Assembly: GCA_034440575.1 (NCBI GenBank)
Contig: JAOTOL010001241.1
Location: 189,501 to 253,500 of the forward strand
Direction: 5' to 3'
From: Imbricaverruca yamaguchii
Lineage: Eukaryota; Arthropoda; Thecostraca; Neoverrucidae
DNA: 64,000 nt
Shown: in pieces, positions 40,957 through 52,859 of the stretch
Position numbering within the stretch: position 1 is the stretch's first letter
Layout of the letters: every line of letters begins with the position of its first letter
The notes under the pieces: generated by a model
The model's database searches: none
What the model saw: the letters and a program-made list of their open reading frames with translations, nothing else
What the model was told of the DNA's origin: nothing
Program-made: the position numbers and the translations under genes

Positions 40957-43209
40957 ATTAATCCTCAATAAAGAAACAAAACTTGTGATTCATAAATCAA
41001 TTATCAAGTTATTCAAACACTTAGGTAGAGCTTACAGTGTACCATTACCATGGAATCACAGTTAACCCACTATGGAAAAGAAGCATAAAGTAAATGTGAA
41101 TGCATAAACAGCTTCTCTTTCACCGGAGGTTAAGCCATAGTGTGCAGCTAAAGCACATAATTTATGGTCCTTCCCATTATTTCACACATTTTACTCAGAA
41201 CATTGTACAAGCTGTTGCTGTTTGTTCACACTACACAACAATACCCTGGATATGAAAGAGAAAGGTTAGCTGCTGAATTACCACCATAATATATTATCTA
41301 CCTTTTCGAGCTTCATGTTTTCTTGAAAATCGTTCAGTCTAGTGCGACAAGCATTAATCTTGTTCTCCATGACGTGATTCGGTTGAAAAACCTGGCGTAG
41401 AAATACCCAATCCAGATTTCGCTGCGCGTCTCTGGCTTGGCCACTTTGAAGCTCAACATATCTAACGTCATCACTACGAGTAGGTTTTTAATCGAAGACA
41501 GCACTTCACTGAAATCATTTAATTCCTTTGGAAATGCACCTCCTATGAGCGAAATACTTCAGTTTTGTATGCGAAATATCACATACGTTTTTGCAACAAA
41601 ATACCCATTACGTGAAACTTGTCCATTTGTTTCTCTGCCGTGCCATGCCCAGGAGAAAGTGTCACCAAATCATGTTCCTTTTCTTGAAATCCGTTTCACT
41701 CCACCGTAAGTGGCATGACTGGTTGCTTTCCTGACCCCTGGGATATTTTCAGTTCCTTGAAGAGGTGTACCGACTGGCAAGCGTCAGTGGGTGCACCTCC
41801 TCAAGGGTACACCTCCTACAATCACACAGAAGGTGGAGTGCGGTATCGGCAGGCTTCGACATCGGCCGTGTTCTCCGAAGTTCGAACGAAGGTGCGTAAC
41901 GATAATTGCAGATTTGTCCCACAGAGGCGTAGAGGTGCAAACATATGTCGAAGGTAAACTTGACCGTGAATCACAGAGATGTTTGAATCTTTGTGATACG
42001 ATACGATACGTCGTTGTCTGACGACTAAGACTGAGCCCTAGTCGTCACACAACGACGTACCCACTCAATTTCATACCTGAAATTGTATAACGCCGGATTG
42101 GATTCAGCCCGTGAAAATGACTCAAACCTACAAGGTCATATTAGGCCAATATACGAACCTTGACTCAAGTCCCTGGAGATGGTTAGGAAGGTAGAGCTTG
42201 ATTTGTTTTGCCGTTAGTTTTTAAGAATTATCATAGACAAATATCTAAATATTGACCATAATTAGTGATGATCAAACGGAATAGCTCAGGTCGGGCCAGA
42301 ATCGCGACTTTTCATGCGAAGCACGCATGCGTGCGTGTTGTGTTGTGAAGTATCCTGGGAAATATGTATAAATATGTAGTTCATGCAATAAGACCAGTAT
42401 AATAGAGGTAGCGAATAGACAGATCGACAATGTAGATTGATAAAGTGATAACTTCAGCATTCGCCTAAATGTACAATGCTTGGAAAGTAATTTCATGGAA
42501 AAGTAAAACCAAATCAAATATGGTTAGATCAGATGAGGTCATATGCGTGCAGGTCAACGATTGGATATGTAATATTGTGTTGCACTATTTGCGCGGCGTT
42601 GAAACTGAATTCAGATACGATCTCACATGGAACAGCAATATTATGTATAAGACAGTATCGTTTAGAAAATACCTGATACTTGACCTGACCTCATGTCATT
42701 GACATTTCGTATGTTTTAAACCGCAACCCTCAGTACGTGCAATTGGTCATATTTTTGGCATGGAAATTTATCCCAAATTAAATCTTCCGCACACGTGTGG
42801 TACGGCAAAAAACGAACGAATTAACATAATTCAGCTCAGTAGCATTGAGTTGCATAAAAAGGTGAGAGAGTGGCGTTATTCGTTTTAATATAGTAGCAGC
42901 ATGACCTTAGTTTGGTATTGACATGCTTCCATTACTCCGAATGACGGCAATTCTAAACTTGTGAGGCCTTATTATCCTTGACACGGCCCAGGTAATTGAC
43001 CTTTTCCGACAGTGATTCATACAGATTATGCAACGCAGATGTGCTGCATAGGTAAGATGAATATATGATAAGGTAATGATATGTCATCAATGATGATAAG
43101 GTAATTGATGTTCGGTTTCTCTGTGTTTGCTCCTTCGGCCGCATGCTAAGAAAAACCCGTGGGTGGCTGTTTATATCCCTTCCCCGTCCCTGGCCAAGCT
43201 AGGATTAAT
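40957..43209. mobile_element. ATTAATCCT-bounded element, copy A (intact outline)
   Basis: It starts ATTAATCCTC and ends CTAGGATTAAT, so the ends are a short inverted repeat around TTAA. Copy B (43364-50471) aligns throughout apart from insertions. It contains no transposase, a conserved stem-loop at 42007-42059, and two short ORFs (41437-41709 and 41791-42021) that stay open in both copies. About 205 bp at 42115-42320 is missing from copy B. It carries the empty site (GTTTTAAACCGCAACC near 42713) for the TTAA element in copy B. Confidence 0.75.
42007..42059. other. Conserved 21-bp-stem hairpin
   Basis: Left arm TACGTCGTTGTCTGACGACTA and right arm at 42039-42059 pair over 21 bases with one mismatch around an 11-nt loop AGACTGAGCCC. 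The same structure is kept in copy B at 48123-48174. Confidence 0.9.
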
Positions 43210-44267
43210 CTCGCTCCTCAAGCCACCCCAGCAACAACTCGGATTAATTTTTTTTTAAACTTAACATGAGAGACATCCATATGTAGGTGTTGGGGAAACG
43301 GAGCATGTTCAGACACCCCTTCCCCTCTTTCCTCATGTACGTATTTTTATTATGTAATGAAAAATTAATCCTCAATAAATAAACAAAATTTGCTGTGATT
43401 CATAAATCAATTATCAAGTTATTAAAACACTTAGGTAGAGCTTACAGTGTACCTTTACCATGGAATCTCAGTTAACCGACTATGGAAAAGAAGCATAAAA
43501 TAAATTTGAATGCATAAACAGCTTCTCTTTCACTGGAGGTCAAGCCATAGTGTGCAGCTAAAGCACATAATTTATGGTCCTTCCCATTATTTCACACATT
43601 TTACTCAGAACATTGCACAAGCTTTTGCTGTTTGTTCACACTACACAACAATACCCTGGAGATAAAAGAGAAAGGCTAGCTGCTGCATTACCATCATAGT
43701 ATTTTATCTACCTTTCCGAGCTTCATATTTTCTTGAAAATCGTTCAGTCTAGTGCCACAAGCATTAATCTTGTTCTCCATGACGTGATTCGGTTGAAAAA
43801 AAACTGGCGTAGAAATACCCGATCTAGATTTCGCTGCGCGTCTCTGGCTTGGCCACTTCGAAGCTCAACATATATGACGTCATCACTACGAGTAGGTTTT
43901 TAATCGAAGACGGCATTTCACTGAAATCATTTAATTCGTTAGTAAAGGCACCTCCTATGAGCGAAATACTTCAGTTTTGTATGCGAAATATCACATACGT
44001 TTTTGCAACAAAATACCCATTACGTGAAACTTGTCCATTTGTTTCTCTGCCGTGCCATGCCCAGGAGAAAGTGTTACCAAATCACGTTCCTTTTCTTGAA
44101 ACCCGTTTCACTCCACCGTAAGTGGCATGACTGGTTGCTTTCCTGACCTCTGGGATATCTTCAGTTCCTTGAGGAGGTTTCAGTTCCTCAAGGCTGCCCT
44201 TGTTGCACAAGGTAGGCAAGATAAAGCAGCAAGGGGTCACTCCGTAGCAGGGACATCATATGCCTAG

Positions 44268-45074
44268 GTGGTCGCCGGCCACCAGGTAGCTGAGGCTTTC
44301 CCTACTGTGGAGGTGTCTGGGATCTCTCGAGAGAGGAGTGTTAATAGTGAACAGAGGAGGGGTAGTTCTGGTAGGTCACAGGAGGGGAAGTGGCATGAGG
44401 TCAGGGGGTGGAGGATTTGGAGACGCGAACCTAAGGAAAGGGTCAGTGAGTGGCAGGTGGCAGGTGGTAGGAGCGAGAGGAAGTCTAGCCGAACGGCCCA
44501 GCGGCCAGGCATATTAACATCAAATATGTTCCAGGCATTGGATGACTGCCCCCAGGATAGTAGTAGTAAGGAGTCAGTGCTGGTCCTAGGAGACTCGGAG
44601 ACTCTCGTGTGCAACATTTAGAGCGGGTATTTTGTAAAGGTAGGAGGGACAGGAGGTGCATCACCAGGCCTGGTGCCAAGGTGAAGGACCTGGTACCTGT
44701 GGTGGCACAGGTCACCAGTGATCACCCGTTTAATACAGTCATAGTGCGTGTAGGGGTAAATAACATAGGTCCTGCTAGGAGTGAGAAGCTTCTGCGGGAG
44801 TACAGGGCCCTTCTGGCCACCCTGTAGGGTACCAATAGTCATTGTAACAGCAATTTTGCCTAGGGCTAGAGCCTCCCCTGAGTGGAGCTCTAGGGCAGTG
44901 GCAGCTAACGCTAGGGTAGGAAAGCTCTGTCATGAGCTAGGTTTTACATTTGTAGACGAGTGGAGCAGGTTGTATGCATCGGGGGACCTCTATCAGAGGG
45001 ATGGCCTGCACTTCTCTGAGAAGGGGGTCCATGTGTTAGGCAAAGTGTACGAGCATGTCCTTCAGGGAAACTAG
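44268..45074 (+). pseudogene. LINE ORF1 with SGNH-type esterase domain
   Basis: The N-terminal ~100 residues are basic and Ser/Arg-rich with low complexity. VLVLGDSE (the GDS block) follows at about residue 107. A 1-bp insertion near 44610 shifts the frame; VRVGVNNIG and RDGLHFSEKG then follow. TAG 44826 replaces a Lys codon and a 2-bp deletion lies near 44838. The order GDS, GxN, DxxH is that of SGNH hydrolases. Confidence 0.82.
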
Positions 45075-45082
45075 GAAATGGG

Positions 45083-46370
45083 GTGGGGAGGGATGAAATT
45101 GCATTGCCAACTCAGGAATATTCCAATAGTGTCAACCAAGGCAATAGAACCTCAAAGTCTGCAAATAGGGACAGCAACAGTTCAAGGGGACAGAGTGTTA
45201 GTTCTTCTAGTGATAAAAGAACTCCTCAGTATGAAAAAGCCAAAGGTGGTTAAGGAGCATTTGTTAAGTGTATGATGTTTAATGTTCAGAGTATCCGATC
45301 AAATTTGATGAGTTCAAGTGTTATGTTGCTGAGGAGGAACCAGATTTTGTTTGCATTACTGAGGCATGGGTCAGTGAAGGGTATTTTGGAGATAGCTTAG
45401 AGGACTATGAGATCCAGGGATACAATAAGTTTTCGTGCAATAGGGGTCCAGCAATGAAAGTGGGTGGTGTAATGCTCTATATAAATAGCTTATTCAGTTC
45501 TCAAAAAGTGGCAGGTGGGGACAAAAATGTGTTTGTGGGGTCCATTTGGCTTGATGTCACTGTGGGAAAAGGCAACAGCAATACTCTTAGTATAGGAGCT
45601 TTCTACCGATCAGGAACCCTGCCACATTCTCAGCAACTGGAGCTTGACAAGGTGATTTGTGAGGAAATCAGTAGAAACTTTAAGAGGAAGTGCCTTATTC
45701 TTGGTGACTTTAATCTAAAAGGTTATGAAAATGCTGGTGTTGGAAAATGTTTAGGAAATGCCTCGAAGAGGACCTGTTCCTACACCAGTTTGTATCGGAA
45801 CCTACCAGGCATGGTTCATTCTTGGACCTTGTATTCTCGGATTTAAGTGACTCGGTTCAAGACTTGACTGTAGGCGAAACTCTGAGAAGAAGTGACCACA
45901 ACATAGTTAGATTCAAGGCACATGTAGGGGAAATTCTCAAGGATAATTTGGTAAAGGTTTCAAATTTCAACAGAGCAGACTTTGACTGCATGAGAGCGGC
46001 TTTAAGTGCCATCAGATGGGAAAAAGAATTCTCCAATTTAAATGCCTGTGAAATGTGGGAAATGTTCAAATCTTACTTCAAGGAAATTCAGATAAGACAT
46101 GTCCCCCAAAAGCAAACACGCAAAAGAAGGGTAGGAAAGCCAGCATGGCTTACACCAGACTTGATAAAGGCAATTAAGGCTAAGAGAACTGCATTTAGAG
46201 TCTTTAAAGAAGCCTCAAATGTCGTTAGTCTAAAGGCGTATCGAAAAGCTAGAGACACTGAAGCAAAAAAACAAAGCAGCAAAGCGTGCAAAAGAACTGG
46301 ATTTAGCTAGAAACTGTAATGGGGACAGTAAAAAGTTCTTTAGTTTCTACAAGCTGAGTAAAGTTTCTAG
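45083..46370 (+). pseudogene. LINE ORF2, endonuclease part
   Basis: Contains CITEAWVSEGYFGD, CLILGDFNLKGY, SFLDLVFSD and RRSDHNIVRF. Disrupted by a small deletion near 45297, a 13-bp deletion near 45744 and frame changes near 46260. It keeps the Trp codon lost in copy 1. Confidence 0.85.
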
Positions 46371-47271
46371 CATAATTGGTCCACTGAAAGTAAACGGGAC
46401 TACATTGGGTGAGAATAGTGAGATGGTTGAGGAGCTGAGCAAGCAGTTTAAATCAGTGTTTACATTGGAAGATATGACCAATCTGCCGACCGTACACCAT
46501 AGTTCAGTGACGTGGGATCTGACAAATGATGTTGATTTCATTGATAGTGATGTTGTTTACAATCATATCAGGAAAATCAAGCCAAACAAGGCAGCAAGAC
46601 CTGATGATATTTATGCTAGGGTGTTGCGGGAAACTGAAAAGGAACTGGCATTCCCACTTAGCATACTATTTTGTAGATCGGTTTCACAAAATGAAATTCC
46701 AACCGATTGGAAAAGGGCAAATGTAGTTCCTATTTTCAAGAAAGGAGAAAGAGGGAAAGTTGAAAACTAAAGGCCAGTAAGTCTCGCATCCCTAGTCTGC
46801 AAGGTACTCGAATCAATTATCAAGGATAGAATCGTTAGTTATCTGGAAGGTAGCAGATTGATTCAAGATACTCAACATGGGTTTAGAAAAGGACGATCGT
46901 GTCTCACAAACCTTCTGGACTTTTTGAACTTCGCCACAGAACAATTTGATCAGGGAAATCAGGTTGATGTAGCATATCTTGACTTTAGTAAGGCCTTTGA
47001 CATGGTACCCCATGAACGGTTAATGATAGAGCTTCAGTCCCATGGTATTGCAGGTAGCATCTTAAAATGGATAGAGTTGTGGCTTTCAGATAGACAGCAA
47101 AGAGTGATGCTAAATGGTACAAAGTCATCATGGCAAAATGTTCTTAGTGGAGTCCCCCAGGGGTCAGTACTGGGGCCACTACTGTTCATTATATTTGTAA
47201 ATAACTTTGAAAGTGGCCTAAGCAGTAACGTTTTGAAATTTGCGGATGATTTGAAGGAAAAAGAGGACTGA
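46371..47271 (+). pseudogene. LINE ORF2, reverse transcriptase palm
   Basis: Motif A VAYLDFSKAFDMVPH, motif B GVPQGSVLGPLLF and motif C NVLKFADDLK are all intact. A TAA at 46768 interrupts the block before motif A. The frame ends soon after motif C at the internal deletion. Confidence 0.88.
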
Positions 47272-47437
47272 AGAAATTGAGGAAGGAAAAAAAGATATGC
47301 CTGACTTATCCCAATCTCATTTTAGCTTTTCCTAGGTAAAAATGTGCAAAACGTCACTTGTAAACACTGAAAACTGCAATAATGAACCCTTAAATCATGT
47401 CACACAGTATAAGTGAGAGTGGTCACATTTTAACCAC

Positions 47438-47773
47438 ATGAAGAAATTGAATATGTTTTCACTTAGATATAGAAGGCTGAGAGGAGATCTCATCGAGGTC
47501 TTTAAATTTGTCCATGGTCTGGAGAGGGGAAACCTTGGGGAAATGTTTGAATTGAACAGAAATGATGCAATTAGAGGTCATAATTTCAAAATTAAACTTA
47601 ACCACAGCAGAACAAGGTTAAGGCAAACTTTCTCCACCAACAGGGTAGTGGAACACTGGAACCAGCTGCCAGAAAACATTGTCAGTAGCAGCACATTGAA
47701 CATCTTTAAAAACAGCATAGACAATCATTATAAGAATAGAGGGCTTGCTTTTCAGTATTACAGGGAGGGCTGA
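47438..47773 (+). pseudogene. LINE ORF2 C-terminal remnant
   Basis: Open reading KKLNMFSLRYRRLRGDLIEV to YYREG, corresponding to the end of ORF2 in copy 1. It is separated from the palm by the deletion/filler segment. Confidence 0.85.
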
Positions 47774-48225
47774 TTGACAGATTTGGTGGGGAACTGGTTC
47801 AGTGTACAGAGTGCAACCAAGAAGGGCCCTTGTGGCTCATAGTTGCACTAATCTTTTATGTCTTTACGTCTTTATGTCTTATGTACCGACTGGCAAGCGT
47901 CAGTGGGTGCACCTCCTCAAGGGTACACCTCCTACAATCACACAGAAGGTGGAGTGCGGTATCGGCAGGCTTCGACATCGGCCGTGTTCTCCGAAGTTCG
48001 AACGAAGGTGCGTAACGATAATTGCAGATTTGTCCCATAGAGGCATAGAGGTGCAAACATATGTAGAAGGAAAACTTGACCGTGAATCACAGAGACGTTT
48101 GAATCTCTGTGATACGATACAATACGTCGTTGTCTGACGACTAAGACTGAGCCCTAGTCGTCACACAACGACATGCCCAACAAATTTCATACCTGAAATT
48201 GTATAACGCCTGATTGGATTCAACG

Positions 48226-48249
48226 CAACACCACGCATGCGTGGTGTTG
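48226..48249. other. 24-bp perfect palindrome in copy B
   Basis: CAACACCACGCA followed directly by its reverse complement TGCGTGGTGTTG. Copy A has only a 14-bp version (GCACGCATGCGTGC) at the equivalent place near 42324. Confidence 0.85.
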
Positions 48250-48630
48250 TGTTGTGAATTATCCTGGGAAATATGTATACATATGTAGTTCATGTAATAA
48301 GGCCAGTATAATAGAGGTAGGGAAGAGACAGATCGACAATGTAGATTGATAAAGTGATAACTTCAGCATTCGCCTAAATGTACAATTCTTGGAAAGTAAT
48401 TTTATGGAAAAGTCAAACCAAATAAAATATGGTTAGATCAGATGAGGTCATTTGCGTGCAGGTCAACGATTGGACATGCAATATTTTGTTGCACTATTTG
48501 CGCGGCATTGAAACTGAATTCAGATACGATCTCACATGGAACAGCAATATTATGTATTAGACAGTATCGTTTAAAAAAAAAACCTGATACTTGGCCTGAC
48601 CTCATGTCATTGACATTTCGTATGTTTTAA

Positions 48631-49976
48631 CACGCGCCCTGGAGGGCCTCTGAAAATAACGCGCCCTGGAAAGGGGGGGCGGATTCGGCCCCCCCCCCCT
48701 AAGATCTCAGCTCCTATGAAGGCTAGAGCAACGAAATCCACAGGGTGGATGGGCACGGTAGTGAACTATATTGTGTGCAAAGTGCATGACCATGACCATG
48801 ACCTTCAAGGTCAAATGAGGTCAAAATAGCAAAATATTCTGGTTTTGCGTGGCTTGGCTTGTCATTGTTATTAATCACTGTGGTTATGTTTAAATGCTCC
48901 AAACATGGCATTAATGATGTTTTGGACATTACTATTGATGCAATACAGATGTCAGATCCGCCATTTGACCTCATGTCACCTATATAGGAGCACTTTATTA
49001 GGTCATTACCTGCTCCAGTTACCGGAACCGGGCTCCCATCCCGACTGCTCCGTTGGGCGGCTCGGCACAATCGGCTTCGCAAATAAAGGAGTGAAATACA
49101 TGAATAAAGGATGGAAATGCTTAGGCACACAATGACAAACAGTAGATTTCGGGATATGTAGGGAGTAACATGTAAAGTGACATCAATCGCATGACAGTCA
49201 ATTGCATTTATGACACATTCCAGTTGACCAAGTTTGCCTCCATTATCCTGTCATGAACTTGACCTGACTTGACCTCGGCGACCTAACATGACTTTTAAAT
49301 TATATAGCATAACAAGATGCATCAAACAAGTCGCTAGTGTTGTCAAGAACACTTCCCTATTGCCAATATACGGGAAGCGCATCAGCGCCGATTTTTGTGG
49401 TCTGGCGCTGTCAATTGTTTTTTATTTAACGGCCCCTAACTTGAATACTTCTCGGCCGATTTCCACTTTTCTTGCTTTAAACAATGCACCGGTCATTTCT
49501 AAGCTGGTACGCGATAACTTTGTCGTATATCGGCCGGTACAATATGGAGTTATGTACGAAAATTCGGAAGGATTGGCGGATTTCGCCATACCCCCTCTAG
49601 AGCCGTGTGTTTACCTGTTATGAACTTGACCTGACTTGTCCTCAGTGACTTGACATGACTCTGGAACAATGTAGCATGACAATGTACATCAAACAAGTCG
49701 CTAGTTTTGCCAAGAACACTTCCTTTTTGCTAGTATACCGGAAGCGCATCAGCGACGATATTTGTGATCTGGCGCTGGGAAATCTTTTTGACTTTAGCGA
49801 CCCTTAACTCGAAAAATCTTCGGTAGATTTTAATTTTTCTTACTTCAAACAACGCGGCGGTCATTTATTGGCAGGTACACAAACAATGGCATATATCGGC
49901 CGGTAAAATCTGGAGTTATCTACGAAAAACAGGAGGGGTGGGCGGATTTCGCCCCCCCCCCCCTCCAGGGCGCGTG
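48631..49976. mobile_element. TTAA-site TIR element, copy 2, 1346 bp
   Basis: TTAA at 48627-48630 and 49977-49980. Ends CACGCGCCCTGGAGG and CCTCCAGGGCGCGTG. The empty site is present in copy A at about 42716. The interior has a ~363-bp tandem duplication (units starting near 49252 and 49617, each with ACTTGACCTGACTTG and GGAAGCGCATCAGCG). It has no transposase, so mobilisation in trans would be needed. Confidence 0.88.
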
Positions 49977-50467
49977 TTAAGCCACAACCCTCAGTACGTG
50001 CAATTGGTAATATTTTTGGCACGTAAATTTATCCCGCATTCAATATTCCACACTCGTATGGTACGGCAAAAAAACGAACGAATTAACCTAATTCAGCTCA
50101 GTAGCCTTGACTTGCATAAGAAGGTGAGAGAGTGGAGTTATTCGTTTTAATATAGTAGCAGCATGACCTCAGTTTGGTATTGACATGCTTCCATTACTCC
50201 GAATGACGGCAATTCTAAACTTGTGAGGCCTTATTATCCTTGACACGGCCCAGGTAATTGACCTTTTCCGACAGTGATTCATTCAGATTATGCAACGCAG
50301 ATGTGCTGCATAGGTAAGATGAATATATGATAAGGTAATGATATGTCATCAATGATGATAGGGTAATTGATGTTCGGTTTCTCTGTGTTTGCTCCTTCGG
50401 CAGCATGCTAAAAAAAAACCTTGAGTGGCTGTTTATATCCCTTCCCCGTCCCTGGCCAAGCTAGGAT

Positions 50468-51225
50468 TAATATCGGCGATATTATCAAAGGTGGCGGAAG
50501 CCGCACGTTGCAGTGCTGTCTGTGAGAACGTTTCCGTTCTCAGGGAAATATTCTGGAAGCGGCAGAGAAACTGCACGGAAACAGGCTGTAGGTCTGCCTG
50601 ATGTCTTGCCTCCGGCTGAAAACTAAACTATCGTGCATACGTCGGCCGATGACTGCTTAAATGGTCGTACTATTGACGATGACGCAAACAACATCCATAG
50701 CGTGCATAGCATGGCCATGGTCTAGCTGTCCGGAGAACACAAGAAACAACAGGGCACACAAGTGTGCGGTGGATGCTTGACTTTTCTCCAATCCGGGTGC
50801 GAATGATGAGATTCTTTGCGTAATTTGGAGCTCATTGCGTCTTAATATCGGCGATTTTATCGCTGTGGCGTAAGTCACGCGCAATGGGTTGCTGTTTGCA
50901 TAAAACCTTTTGTTGTCGGGGTAATATTGCAGAAATTACGGGATGCACAATGGGCAGATTTGCCTGATGTCCCATCTTCTGGCTGAAAGGTGAATTGGTG
51001 TGGTTATTTCAAATTGTTTAGATTTACGAGCTGTTTAACAACCTACTCTGTTTGAAGATGGTGCAAGCCACATCCACAGGGTGCGCATAGGTGGTCACGG
51101 TTTGTTTGTCTGAAGAATATTCCCGGAACGGCAGGGCATAATGCGCATGCAGGTATATGCTGGCCTGTTGGAGACATACGGTGCGCAATGATGTGCTTTT
51201 TGTGACCTGTTTTCGTCTGTAACTG
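50468..51225. repeat. Ancient tandem duplication, unit about 370 bp
   Basis: Two diverged units both begin TAATATCGGCGAT(A/T)TTATC and share GGTCTGCCTGATGTC/GATTTGCCTGATGTC, GCTGAAA and CATCCA(T/C)AG(C/G)GTGC landmarks in the same order. Confidence 0.7.
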
Positions 51226-52215
51226 GTAAGGGGTTTAGTGTGGCAAAACATGCTCTGAGCAGAAGCCTTTCATCCTCTCGGCAATGCTATACTGTTCAAG
51301 CTCAGCACAATTCTGCAGGTACACGACCACGTATATTTGAATGTGTGTACAAATACGTTGGAGCATCACTGACATGGAAAGGCGAGAGAGCTTAAGGTTG
51401 TTTGTTTTCCCCATAAATGCCTACGAAGTACGTGCAGGGTAGCACAAGCGTGGAGGCGGAATGTGATACCACGTGACATCATAACTTACTCAGGATTCCC
51501 AGCCACGCCCTCCGACAACAGCAGAGCCATACACAACATCTTGCAATATCTGTCATAGTCTCGTGCGCGACGAGCGGTTAGTTGCTGCACTTGAGCCGGG
51601 TTTCTCCCAGGCAGGAGATATGTATGTCGATCAGGGTCAGCCGCGTGCGCTATCGATGCCGTTTGAAGGACGGAATTTTACCTCGTTGAACCTTCAGATA
51701 TGACGTCATTAGTTCATGGGTGCATTGGTGTAGCCAAGGTTTCAAAATGGCGGGGACAAACCAGGGACGCGGTAAGTTTGGACGGGACAGAGCCCGCCTT
51801 ATTTCCCCCAAAACAAACAAAAACGAACAAAAAGTCCTTGGATTTCAGCCACTTCATTTTCAACGTCTGGCTTTCAGATTCACCATTGTTAAAAGTCATA
51901 CCTTGGGGACAAAAAGTTCCAAGAAAATTAGCCAGTTTCACTCCTTCCACTGCCTTTGAACATCTAGCTTTATATCGTATGTACTAGTCCCGATTTCACA
52001 ATCACCACATAGCAATACTGTAAGTACGTTAAACGTTGCCCTCCTGTAACAGGCAAAAATAAAATGTTGGACCATGGTTTTATTGGAGTAAACATAGACA
52101 TAGAATAACCTTTCCCATGCCTTTCCTGTTTTGCTGGGAGACACTTCGATGCAATGACAACCAAAGCAGATAAAGGGTATGGCACTGAGGATATGTGCCA
52201 ATCCCATGGAAAGTA
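51226..52215. other. No gene seen
   Basis: Short ORFs only, without a domain. Confidence 0.45.
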
Positions 52216-52482
52216 GCGTCCCTCTGGCCGGGAAGAGGCGCCCCTCTGAAAAAGTGCCAGTGCACCCGCGCGAATTTTTCAGCCAAACACGCCCATATGA
52301 AAGAAAAAGACCCCCATTTGAAGGAAAGGTGCCCCTTTGGGAAGGGCCGAATGCAACCTGCCACCTCGAATCTTCCATCCAGAGGCGCCCTGCCAGGTGC
52401 TTTCGCAGTGGCGCCACTCCAAAGAAATGGAGCCCATCCAGACACGTGCCCCTCATGACAATTCCTGGATCCGCCCCTGATT
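52216..52482 (-). mobile_element. hAT-like MITE (GGCGGATCCAGG family)
   Basis: Right end ATTCCTGGATCCGCCCCTGA, that is TCAGGGGCGGATCCAGG on the minus strand, a terminus typical of hAT-type MITEs in invertebrates (from memory). The interior has alternating GCGCCCCTCTGAAAA-like words. The opposite end is not sharply defined. Confidence 0.55.
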
Positions 52483-52859
52483 ACAGCATTGCTCTCTCGC
52501 GGTTTGAACTACGGCTGGTTATAAGATCGTGCAATTAACGTGTAACAACTCTTGCAAAGTTCCAAACTTCCGTTGAACCATAAAGAGGAAATGAGACAAT
52601 TTGAAAATAGTTCTATATTTTACATGTCCGGAACATCAATGTGGCAGTGTAAATTTAAATACCAGCGATGAGCAGGTTATGACGGATTTCTTGGGGGAGC
52701 TCCTTGTCATATAGGATATCAGTGCCTGCTATCACAACGGCTCAAAACAAAAAGGGATTTGATCCCCCTATTCCTATTACACTCAATCGTTGTACACACA
52801 CCGGACCTTCGAAGCCTTCGAAATTATTTCGATGTCTCAACATTTGATAACGTACGGTA

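Larger units (their letters stand above)
44180..47880 (+). mobile_element. CR1-like LINE, copy 2, with internal deletion
   Basis: It runs from about 44180 to a 3' tail of TTTATGTC/TTTACGTC repeats, inserted in copy B of the ATTAATCCT element. It preserves the site that in copy 1 received the 2.88-kb transposon. In ORF2 about 500 bp after FADDLK is replaced by ~180 bp of unrelated AT-rich sequence (47260-47440). Many frameshifts are present, so it is dead. Confidence 0.92.
43364..50471. mobile_element. ATTAATCCT-bounded element, copy B, split by a LINE and a TTAA element
   Basis: It has the same ends as copy A. Insertions are the LINE at about 44180-47880 (between AGTTCCTTGAGGAGGT and GTACCGACTGG) and the TTAA element at 48631-49976. 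With these removed it is about 2.05 kb. Confidence 0.78.

Noticed and set aside
41437..44121. 90-codon ORF kept open in both copies of the ATTAATCCT element (41437-41709, 43849-44121)
   Set aside because: About ten of the twelve base differences I could see change the amino acid, so there is no sign of protein-level selection. Survival of the frame is likely chance.
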